Part shown: positions 1 to 6,016 of the stretch, piece after piece
Numbering within the stretch: position 1 is the first letter of the stretch
How the letters are laid out: the number at the start of each line of letters is the position of its first letter
Assembly (NCBI GenBank): GCA_947074165.1
Contig: CAMTOT010000191.1
Location: forward strand, 1-6,016
Origin: an uncultured Bacteroidales bacterium
GTDB lineage: Bacteria > Bacteroidota > Bacteroidia > Bacteroidales > JAUNSR01
DNA: 6,016 nucleotides
Direction of reading: 5' to 3'
The notes under the pieces: generated by a model
The model's input: the letters and a program-made list of their open reading frames with translations, nothing else
What the model was told of the DNA's origin: nothing
Databases searched by the model: none
Position numbers and translations under genes: made by a program

Positions 1-47
1 GAGATAATGAGCGGTGACTGGAGTTCAGACGTGTGCTCTTCCGATCT
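1..47 (+). other. Illumina TruSeq index adapter left on the contig end (not genomic)
   Basis: Bases 14-47 match the 34-nt TruSeq read-2 adapter from GTGACTGGAGTTC to GCTCTTCCGATCT. The five bases before the index, GAGAT (1-5), match the end of the P7 oligonucleotide, and the eight bases between them (6-13, AATGAGCG) sit exactly where the i7 index belongs. The reverse complement CGCTCATT is, from memory, TruSeq HT index D703. Genomic sequence therefore starts at 48. Translated in the frame of the first gene the adapter gives MTGVQTCALPI, a peptide that recurs in databases as adapter contamination. Confidence 0.98.
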
Positions 48-1375
48 ATCGGTATGAGGTACTGGCCAATCGTATATTTCACTCTCTAAGGGAATTTCTT
101 TTATTCAATAAAGTAATTGACGGTCAGATTATAGCACCGGTTTGCTGGATGCTTTTGTTTTACATCTCAGGATATTATAAAAATCCATTTCAAAAATCAA
201 GATTTGAAGAACTTAAGACCACATTTTCAACATGTTTCGTTGGTTCGATAATTTTCTTTTTCGCGGTTATTCTTGATGATATGCCTGTAAATCCGGCTGA
301 ATACTGGTCGCTAATAACCGGTATGTTCGCAATTGAGTTCGGACTGGTATACCTGTTCAGAAGCATTATCACTTATTCGGCAACAAAAAAGATACATAGT
401 GGAGAATGGGGATTCCGTACACTGATAATAGGATGCGGAAAGAAATCTACTCTGCTATATAAAGAACTGTCAGCTTCAAAGCAGCAATTGGGCTATAAAG
501 TTATAGGACATATTGAGACAGGATTTGAAAAAAAGAAAAATGACTCGCTCAATGTAGTTGGTAATATTGAGCAGTTAAAAAAAATCATAGATGACAACGC
601 CATAGAGCAGCTTCTTGTTGCTCCCGACGTAAGAGATACGGGTGCCATGTATAATATCATAGCTAAAGTATTACCATTTGGGTTGCCGGTGAGTCTTCAG
701 GCTGACTTGCAAGAGATTCTAAATGGTAAGGTTAAGATGAATGCTATATATGACACGCCGATGATAGATATTAGCAGAGGCAACATACAGCCGGGTACAG
801 AAAACACCAAACGGCTTGGTGATATCGTTATATCATTTTTTGCGATAATTACTCTATTGCCTCTTTTTGGAGTTCTTGCTTTTCTTATCAAATCAGACTC
901 TAAAGGGCCGGTTTTATTTAAACAAAGACGTATAGGAAAAGCTGGCCGTTCGTTTAATATCTATAAGTTTCGCACTATGTATATAGATGCCGAACAAAAC
1001 GGACCTATGTTATCATCTGAAAATGATCCGAGAATAACAAAAACAGGATTATTCTTCAGAAAATACAGACTTGACGAACTACCTCAGTTTTTTAATGTTC
1101 TAAAAGGGGATATGTCGCTTGTCGGTCCACGCCCGGAAAGGGAGTTTTATATAAAACAAATAATGGAGAAAGCTCCATATTATTGCCTGACACATCAGGT
1201 AAGACCCGGGATAACGTCTTGGGGAATGGTAAAATACGGTTACGCAACTGATGTGGATCAGATGATAGAAAGATTGAAGTATGATATTTTATATGTAGAG
1301 AATGTATCGTTGGCAGTTGATGCTAAGATTCTTATCTACACTGTAAAAACAGTTATCACAGGTAAAGGTTTATAA
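48..1375 (+). CDS. Undecaprenyl-phosphate sugar phosphotransferase (polyprenyl glycosylphosphotransferase, WcaJ-like), 5'-truncated
   Basis: This is an integral membrane enzyme that transfers a sugar-1-phosphate from a UDP-sugar (glucose or galactose in characterised relatives; specificity cannot be read here) to undecaprenyl phosphate, the first step of capsule, exopolysaccharide or O-glycan assembly. The genomic part encodes 441 residues, first full codon at 50; relatives are about 460-470, so roughly 15-30 N-terminal residues including the start are missing. The N-terminal half has hydrophobic membrane segments (about nt 125-175, 230-280, 310-375). A Rossmann-like CoA_binding_3 domain follows, starting at GFRTLIIGCG (nt 410-439). 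The C-terminal bacterial sugar transferase domain spans about nt 808-1372: a membrane segment, KFRTM (nt 965-979), the catalytic Asp-Glu pair in RLDELPQ (Asp at 1073-1075, Glu at 1076-1078) and SLVGPRPE (nt 1115-1138). The ClC gene starts 9 nt after the stop, which suggests cotranscription. The apparent GTG start at 14 is adapter sequence. Confidence 0.93.
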
Positions 1376-1384
1376 GGTTATAGA

Positions 1385-3181
1385 ATGTTTGAGAAACTAA
1401 ACAACTTAAAGTCAGATTGGTATATAAAAATTATACTCTGGAGAGAGCATCACATTTCTGAAAAGAATTTTATTCTTATTCTCAGCTTTGTCACAGGTCT
1501 GCTTGGTGCAGCCGCAGCTCTGTTATTAAAATTTATTATTCACGGCATACAAGGGATATTGACAGATCATTTCAATACGGAAGGTGCCAACTATCTGTAT
1601 CTGATTTATCCCGGTATAGGTATTTTACTTGCAGGCTTGTTTGTAAGACATATTGTAAAGGACGATATTAGTCACGGTGTGACCCGTATTTTATATGCTA
1701 TTTCACAAAGAAAAAGCAGACTGAAACCACACAATATGTACACCTCGATTCTTGCCAGCTCGGTAACTATCGGTTTTGGTGGATCAGTTGGAGCCGAAGC
1801 CCCTATCGTATATACGGGAGCTGCAATCGGATCAAACGTAGGACGCTTCTTCAAGATGGATGAACGTACTTTAATGCTACTATTGGGATGTGGTGCGACA
1901 GCCGGTATCGCGGGTATATTCAAAGCCCCTATTGCGGGACTGCTATTCACTATTGAGGTGCTTATGCTAGACCTTACGGCATTCTCTATTATGCCACTTC
2001 TTATATCTGCCGTGACGGCAGCCTCTATAGCTTATGTTTTTTCAGGACCAATGGCTCAGTTTAGCTTCGAACAGACAGATTCTTTTGCAGCAGAGAGAAT
2101 TCCTTATGTTATCCTTCTTGGTATAGCATGCGGGTTCGTATCTCTTTACTTTACGCGCTGTATGTTTAAAGCAGAGGATTTACTTAAAAAAGTGAGCAGT
2201 CCGTGGATTAAATTCGCTATAGGTGCAACCATACTTGCTATATTAATTTTCATACTTCCGCCATTATATGGCGAAGGGTACTCAGCTATACTTGATATCT
2301 ACAGCGGAGATTACGAAAACATGACGATAAACAGTCTCTTTTATGAAGGCAGAAATAATTTTTGGATATTTTCATCTTTTATTCTCCTCATTATTCTCAC
2401 TAAGGTGTTTGCTACTTCAGCTACCAACGGAGGTGGTGGTGTAGGGGGTACGTTCGCGCCGAGTCTTTTTATTGGTAATATGGTTGGTTTTCTTTTCGCA
2501 TTCGCGCTCAATCATTTCGGATACACCCCGTTTCTTCCGGAAAAGAACTTTGCCGTTATAGGTATGGCAGGTGTTATGTCAGGGGTTATGCATGCCCCAC
2601 TTATGGGAATATTCCTTAGCGCGGAACTTACCGGTGGATTTGATTTGTTCCTTCCGCTTATGATTGTTTCCACACTTTCTTACGGTACTATAAGAATATT
2701 TGAACCTTATAGTATTTATACCCGCCGTCTGGCTAAAAAAGGAGAACTTATTACACATCATAAAGATAAAGCGGTACTTACTCTTCTTAAAATAGATTCT
2801 GTCATTGAGACAGACCTGCAAATTGTGAAACCGGACATGACTCTTGGCGAAATGGTAAAAGTGATATCTAAATCGGAGAGAAATATATTCCCTGTTACTG
2901 ACGACAATGACCGTCTTTTAGGTATAGTGCTTCTTAATGACATAAGAAATATCATGTTTCAGCAACGCCTATATGACCGACTTAAGGTTATGCAATTTAT
3001 GATATCACCTCCGGGTAAAATTGAAATCGGTATGCCTATGGAAAAGGTGATGTCACTGTTTGACTCTACAAACGCATGGAATCTGCCTGTTGTAGAGAAC
3101 GGAAAGTATATCGGATTTGTTTCAAAAGCAAAGATTTTTAATTCTTACAGAAAAGTACTTAAACACTTCTCTGAAGATTAA
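1385..3181 (+). CDS. ClC-family chloride channel/transporter with C-terminal CBS-domain pair
   Basis: This 598-residue inner-membrane protein moves chloride or a similar anion, normally as a homodimer with one pore per subunit. Residues ~28-450 are the ClC core. Visible motifs: SHGVT (96-100) in place of GSGIP, so His97 stands where Ser107 of E. coli ClC-ec1 binds the central anion; GAEAP (136-140) in place of GREGP, keeping the gating glutamate as Glu138; GTFAP (355-359); and Tyr445 in SIYTRRLA, the inner-gate tyrosine. In IEVL (190-193), Val192 occupies the position of the internal proton glutamate (Glu203 of ClC-ec1), as in vertebrate ClC channels. Residues ~475-590 form two CBS motifs, which in other ClC proteins bind adenine nucleotides and regulate gating. 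The ATG lies 9 nt after the upstream stop, with a weak AAGG at 1374-1377. fmt follows after 18 nt. Family is certain; channel versus exchanger is inference. Confidence 0.96.
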   Translation: MFEKLNNLKSDWYIKIILWREHHISEKNFILILSFVTGLLGAAAALLLKFIIHGIQGILTDHFNTEGANYLYLIYPGIGILLAGLFVRHIVKDDISHGVTRILYAISQRKSRLKPHNMYTSILASSVTIGFGGSVGAEAPIVYTGAAIGSNVGRFFKMDERTLMLLLGCGATAGIAGIFKAPIAGLLFTIEVLMLDLTAFSIMPLLISAVTAASIAYVFSGPMAQFSFEQTDSFAAERIPYVILLGIACGFVSLYFTRCMFKAEDLLKKVSSPWIKFAIGATILAILIFILPPLYGEGYSAILDIYSGDYENMTINSLFYEGRNNFWIFSSFILLIILTKVFATSATNGGGGVGGTFAPSLFIGNMVGFLFAFALNHFGYTPFLPEKNFAVIGMAGVMSGVMHAPLMGIFLSAELTGGFDLFLPLMIVSTLSYGTIRIFEPYSIYTRRLAKKGELITHHKDKAVLTLLKIDSVIETDLQIVKPDMTLGEMVKVISKSERNIFPVTDDNDRLLGIVLLNDIRNIMFQQRLYDRLKVMQFMISPPGKIEIGMPMEKVMSLFDSTNAWNLPVVENGKYIGFVSKAKIFNSYRKVLKHFSED

Positions 3182-3199
3182 CCTGAAGACTTTAAAAAT

Positions 3200-4171
3200 A
3201 TGGAAAAAAAAGATTTACGTATAGTATATATGGGTACACCCGACTTTGCGGTAGAGAGTCTGAAAGCTCTTGTAGAGGGAGGATACAATGTAGTTGGTGT
3301 AATAACAATGCCTGATAAACCTGCAGGACGCGGGCATAAACTTCAGTATTCAGCGGTAAAAGAGTATGCTCTTTCTCAGAGTCTGCCACTCCTTCAGCCG
3401 GAAAAACTTAAAGATGAAGAATTTATAGCATCTTTAAAGAGCTGGAACGCGGATCTTCAGATTGTTGTTGCTTTCAGAATGCTTCCTGAGATAGTATGGA
3501 ATATGCCGAGACTTGGCACTTTTAACCTACATGCGTCTTTACTGCCTCAGTACCGTGGTGCAGCTCCAATAAACTGGGCTGTTATAAACGGGGATAAAGA
3601 AACTGGCGCTACAACGTTTTTTCTGACTCATGAGATAGATACCGGGAAGATTATAATGCAGGAAAAGATATCTATTGCCGATAATGAAAATGTAGGATCA
3701 GTACACGACCGCCTTATGAAAATGGGTGCGGGATTGGTTACTAAGACAGTCGACGCTATACTTGACGGGTCTTATGACGCTGTTGATCAGAGCGCGTTTT
3801 ATACTGACGAGTCGCAATTAAGAAGCGCTCCTAAAATTTTTAAAGACACATGTCGCATTGACTGGCAAAAGAATATTAAAGATATACATAACCTGGTCAG
3901 AGGGATGTCGCCATATCCTGCCGCATGGAGCGAGATAACAACTGACGAAGGGATGACTATAGCAATAAAAATTTTTGAAACAGAGATGATTACTGCTCAA
4001 CACAGCTTATTGCCAGGGACAATTATAACAGACTCTAAGTCGCATGTTGACGTTGCGGTAGAGGATGGATATATACGTCTTTTATCTGTACAGCTTGCGG
4101 GAAAAAAGAGAATGGATATAAAAAGCCTGCTAAATGGTTTTAAGATAAATGAAGAGTTTAAATTTAAATAA
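3200..4171 (+). CDS. fmt: Methionyl-tRNA formyltransferase
   Basis: This cytoplasmic enzyme formylates the amino group of Met-tRNA(fMet) using 10-formyltetrahydrofolate, producing the initiator tRNA. It is 323 residues, a normal length for the family. The N-terminal formyl transferase domain (~6-185) starts with RIVYMGTPDFA (7-17) and carries the folate-binding and catalytic signature HASLLPQYRGAAP (111-123). The catalytic residues Asn109, His111 and Asp147 correspond to Asn106, His108 and Asp144 of E. coli Fmt, with a constant offset of three. The C-terminal OB-fold-like tRNA-binding domain (~209-315) begins APKIF and includes the VRGMSPYPAAW stretch (233-243). The start at 3200 places the first beta strand at the usual distance from the N-terminus; the leader is AT-rich without a Shine-Dalgarno, as usual in Bacteroidetes. 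It lies 18 nt after one ClC gene and 47 nt before another, with no terminator on either side. def is not in the window. Confidence 0.98.
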   Translation: MEKKDLRIVYMGTPDFAVESLKALVEGGYNVVGVITMPDKPAGRGHKLQYSAVKEYALSQSLPLLQPEKLKDEEFIASLKSWNADLQIVVAFRMLPEIVWNMPRLGTFNLHASLLPQYRGAAPINWAVINGDKETGATTFFLTHEIDTGKIIMQEKISIADNENVGSVHDRLMKMGAGLVTKTVDAILDGSYDAVDQSAFYTDESQLRSAPKIFKDTCRIDWQKNIKDIHNLVRGMSPYPAAWSEITTDEGMTIAIKIFETEMITAQHSLLPGTIITDSKSHVDVAVEDGYIRLLSVQLAGKKRMDIKSLLNGFKINEEFKFK

Positions 4172-4218
4172 AGCAGTTTTTTAATTAAACATATTTCTAA
4201 AACCTGTGTTTATATTAT

Positions 4219-5751
4219 ATGAAATACAGGATTAAGGATATACATTTTAAGCTGATATTACTCAGCATAGTTGTTGGTATATTGGCGGGTCTGATTTCGG
4301 GAGTTTTCCGCTGGCTTTTAGTAAAGGCTCTCGAAATAAGACAGTTTATTTTCATTGAAGACCGTGAATGGATTTTTAAAGCGGCCACGTTTATTGTAAT
4401 CTGGGGTATCGCCTGGCTGGTATACAGATTAAACCGTGTAGTCCCACTTATCGACGGCGACGGCATACCGCAGTCTGAAGGGGCTATCATTGGCAGGTTT
4501 TCATTTATGCGCCCTATACAGCAGTTAATCGGTAAATTTATCGGTAGCTTAGGTGTCATAGGTGTCGGTTTTTCACTTGGTCGTGAAGGTCCCTCTATTC
4601 AGTTTGGTACTCTTGTAGGATCACTAATAAGCAAGATATTCAGACTAAATCCAACTCAAAAAAGATATTTAAAGACAGCAGGTGCAGCGGGAGGACTTTC
4701 CGCTACATTTAGTGCACCTCTTGCGTCAGCAGTATTCATTATTGAAGATTTGCTTGGGTGGTCATCTATACGCATCATACTTCCTACTCTTATAGCATGT
4801 GTCGCTGCAAATTATTGCGCTGAACTATTCTTCCCTTATAATCAATACAGTATGATACCTGTCATACTGCCTAAATTCGGAGAAGTACACATGTTTGTTG
4901 TACTTGCGATTTTTGCCGTAATATGTGCATTAATTTCAAAACTGTTTAATTTATCTCTTTATCTCTGCGGTAAGACCTACGAGTTTCTGAAAATACCTCC
5001 ATTTCTGAAAATCGGCGCAATATCTGTGTTTGTATTTCTAATGGGTATGTTTTTTGTAGATCTTACGGGTAGTGGTGAACAGGCTCTATTTGATCAGGCA
5101 CTTGAAGAGTCTGGGGTATTGAGCATGCTGCTTCTTATGATTGTATTGAAAATCGTGTTTACTACATTAAGCTATGTTATAGGAATAGGAGGAAGTCTCA
5201 TCCTGCCTCTTATTGTAACAGGAGGACTTATAGGTAAAGCTTTTGGGCTCATTCTGGTATCAATGGATATGATTACGCCCGACAACCTCGGCTTTTTCAC
5301 ATTGCTTGGTATCGGTGTTTTCTTTATATCTTCAGTCAGAGCACCTATTACAGGATTACTGCTTACAATAGAGATTACAGGGCAATATAAACTATTTTAT
5401 CCGCTTATCGTAGCTGGTGCAATTGCATATTTCCTTGGCAGTTTCTTACAGATTATTCCATTATATACAAAAATATATAAGAAATATCTTGATAAGGAGG
5501 TAAAACTAAAACTTGACAAGATTACAATGAATATGCAGGTCAATGATGATTCATATGCTATAAACCGTACGGTTAGCGAACTCCCGATACCTAAGGACTG
5601 TGAGGTGATAGAATTATTAAAAAATCAGAAGAACAGCATACCGATACAAGAAGACACAGTAATACATAACGGTGATATACTTGTTTTTAAGTTACATCAA
5701 CGCGATTATGAAGAGCTATTTAAGATGTTCAGAGCTATGACGAATGAATAA
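4219..5751 (+). CDS. ClC-family chloride transporter (probable H+/Cl- exchanger) with C-terminal TrkA-C domain
   Basis: This is a 510-residue membrane protein of a different ClC subfamily from the upstream one. The ClC core spans ~10-425. Motifs: GDGIP (80-84) in place of GSGIP, so Asp81 replaces the anion-binding serine; a canonical GREGP (121-125) with gating Glu123; IIED (174-177), placing Asp177 at the internal proton-glutamate position; GGSLILP (324-330) in the place of GGIFAP; and Tyr416 in IPLYTKI as the inner-gate tyrosine. An acidic residue at both proton sites favours a coupled exchanger. Residues ~438-505 form a TrkA-C (RCK_C) domain, with SELPIPKDCEVIEL, SIPIQEDTVI and NGDILVF; in other transporters this domain binds a small ligand and regulates transport. 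The ATG at 4219 has no Shine-Dalgarno. The 47-nt gap after fmt has neither terminator nor a recognisable Bacteroidetes promoter (TTTG/TAnnTTTG), so readthrough from fmt is likely. A strong terminator follows 29 nt after the stop. Confidence 0.95.
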   Translation: MKYRIKDIHFKLILLSIVVGILAGLISGVFRWLLVKALEIRQFIFIEDREWIFKAATFIVIWGIAWLVYRLNRVVPLIDGDGIPQSEGAIIGRFSFMRPIQQLIGKFIGSLGVIGVGFSLGREGPSIQFGTLVGSLISKIFRLNPTQKRYLKTAGAAGGLSATFSAPLASAVFIIEDLLGWSSIRIILPTLIACVAANYCAELFFPYNQYSMIPVILPKFGEVHMFVVLAIFAVICALISKLFNLSLYLCGKTYEFLKIPPFLKIGAISVFVFLMGMFFVDLTGSGEQALFDQALEESGVLSMLLLMIVLKIVFTTLSYVIGIGGSLILPLIVTGGLIGKAFGLILVSMDMITPDNLGFFTLLGIGVFFISSVRAPITGLLLTIEITGQYKLFYPLIVAGAIAYFLGSFLQIIPLYTKIYKKYLDKEVKLKLDKITMNMQVNDDSYAINRTVSELPIPKDCEVIELLKNQKNSIPIQEDTVIHNGDILVFKLHQRDYEELFKMFRAMTNE

Positions 5752-5780
5752 GAATAGCATATCTGAAACATAATATAAGA

Positions 5781-5821
5781 AAGAGGCTGTCTAACAATAA
5801 AATGTTTAGACAGCCTTTTTT
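5781..5821 (+). terminator. Rho-independent terminator after the second ClC gene
   Basis: The sequence AGGCTGTCTAA (5784-5794) pairs perfectly over 11 bp with TTAGACAGCCT (5806-5816). The loop is 11 nt, or 6 nt if an inner AACA/TGTT pairing with one bulged T is used. The right arm runs straight into six T residues (5816-5821). The AAG before the left arm can extend the stem into the T-tract. It lies 30 nt after the stop at 5751 and closes the + strand unit. The arm sequence resembles terminators I have seen often in Bacteroides and relatives. The reverse strand has only a mixed T-rich tail, so bidirectional function is uncertain. Confidence 0.93.
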
Positions 5822-5864
5822 ATGTTATTACCCCTTCTACATATATTCATTGAAGGTCAATCAA

Positions 5865-6016
5865 AAATACCCTAACTAAACCTATATGTGCAACGGCGGT
5901 TGCCGATATCGGTAACGGGCGTTTCCGACTTTGGAATCAACGGATTCCAAAGTCGGAATCAGCGGTTGCACTTTCCGGCAACCGGTGATTCATATATAGT
6001 ATTGGTTGGGAGATTT
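5865..6016. repeat. 152-bp imperfect palindrome, non-coding, MITE/REP-like
   Basis: Bases pair across one axis between 5940 and 5941 (paired positions sum to 11881) from 5865 to the last base of the window, without any insertion or deletion between arms. By hand count 53 of 76 positions are Watson-Crick pairs and 5 are G-T. Runs: 5865-5868 with 6013-6016; 5871-5879 with 6002-6010 (two G-T); 5882-5890 with 5991-5999 (one G-T); 5897-5905 with 5976-5984 (9 perfect); 5912-5916 with 5965-5969 (one G-T); and a perfect 16-bp stem 5923-5938 with 5943-5958 around the 4-nt loop AACG. No ORF of note lies inside. The arms are too diverged to be an assembly fold-back. No transposase is present, so if mobile it would be non-autonomous. 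The right boundary and any target-site duplication cannot be seen. The spacer between the terminator and this element (5822-5864) shows nothing I can support. Confidence 0.85.
5899..5986. repeat. Four tandem 22-bp units, each an inverted repeat, inside the palindrome
   Basis: Eighteen-base cores start at 5899, 5921, 5943 and 5965, exactly 22 bp apart, separated by 4-nt spacers (GGGC, AACG, AGCG; CGGT after the last). Core ends follow a G-N-T-T-N-C ... G-G-N-A-N-C pattern. Adjacent or alternate cores share about 12-13 of 18 positions. Each core is self-complementary: core 1 (GTTGCCGATATCGGTAAC) along its whole length with one G-T, core 2 over most of its length, core 3 by GATTCC/GGAATC, core 4 by GTTGC/GCAAC. 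Degenerate half-units flank the array: GTGCAAC at 5888-5894, and GATTC at 5987-5991, the latter again on the 22-bp register. Confidence 0.75.

Noticed and set aside
14..49. GTG start giving a full-length first ORF
   Set aside because: The GTG is the first three bases of the sequencing adapter, and the first 11 codons translate the adapter.
3204..3211. Run of eight A residues at the start of fmt as a phase-variable tract (another A8 at 577-584)
   Set aside because: The runs are short, the codons are ordinary Glu-Lys-Lys, and fmt is not expected to be phase-variable.
4172..4218. Separate promoter or terminator between fmt and the second ClC gene
   Set aside because: The AT-rich stretch has a T6 run but no stem before it, and no TTTG/TAnnTTTG promoter pair could be found.
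190..4559. Minus-strand ORFs of 60-114 codons, for example at 190-372, 1672-1950, 2579-2821 and 4215-4559
   Set aside because: All lie antisense within well-supported genes, have no recognisable domains, and are expected by chance opposite coding sequence.
5494..5501. Perfect Shine-Dalgarno-like AAGGAGGT inside the second ClC gene, before the TrkA-C domain
   Set aside because: The nearest in-frame ATG (5527) is 25 nt away, too far for initiation, and Bacteroidetes rarely rely on such sites; the bases simply encode Lys-Glu-Val.
4219..5751. Fluoride-specific CLC-F type for either ClC protein
   Set aside because: CLC-F proteins lack the inner-gate tyrosine and have GREGT and GNNLI-like motifs; both proteins here keep the tyrosine, and neither has those motifs.
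5849..5861. Small hairpin ATTGA-AGG-TCAAT between the terminator and the palindrome
   Set aside because: Five AT-rich base pairs are expected by chance in this composition, and no T-tract follows.
5870..6011. Integron attC site: CCCTAAC (5870-5876) and GTTGGGA (6005-6011) resemble the paired RYYYAAC/GTTRRRY boxes at the ends of a hairpin
   Set aside because: Both boxes miss one consensus position, the arms have no extrahelical bases as attC sites do, there is a perfect 16-bp central stem and 22-bp periodicity, and no integrase or cassette is seen. Kept as a remote alternative.

Overview
The window reads as one short assembly contig from a Bacteroidetes bacterium, most likely a member of the order Bacteroidales. 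The evidence is the AT-rich coding sequence, the near absence of Shine-Dalgarno signals before the starts, a polyprenyl glycosylphosphotransferase of the type common in Bacteroidales, a formyltransferase carrying the 'APINWAVING' variant I associate with this phylum, and a ClC gene directly before fmt, a gene order I recall from Bacteroidales. Species cannot be settled from this sequence.

Layout: positions 1-47 are not genomic. They are an unclipped Illumina TruSeq index adapter, so the first gene lacks its true 5' end and an apparent GTG start at 14 is an artefact. Four genes follow on the + strand: (i) a 5'-truncated undecaprenyl-phosphate sugar phosphotransferase (48-1375); (ii) a ClC anion channel/transporter with a C-terminal CBS pair (1385-3181); (iii) fmt, methionyl-tRNA formyltransferase (3200-4171); (iv) a second, unrelated-subfamily ClC protein with a C-terminal TrkA-C domain (4219-5751). 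Gaps of 9, 18 and 47 nt with no terminator between them suggest one transcription unit, closed by a strong intrinsic terminator at 5781-5821. No promoter was recognised; that of the first gene lies outside the window.

Downstream of the terminator, 5822-6016 holds no gene. From 5865 to the last base there is a 152-bp imperfect palindrome with a single symmetry axis (between 5940 and 5941), made internally of four units with an exact 22-bp period, each itself a small inverted repeat. This is the least explained part of the window and looks like a non-coding mobile or interspersed element (MITE/REP-like).

The genes do not form an obvious single pathway: a lipid-linked glycan priming enzyme, an initiator-tRNA modifying enzyme, and two anion transport proteins. 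The two ClC proteins differ in regulatory domain and in key pore residues: the first has a Val at the internal proton-glutamate position, as in ClC channels, while the second keeps an acidic residue there, as in H+-coupled exchangers. They may therefore do different jobs.
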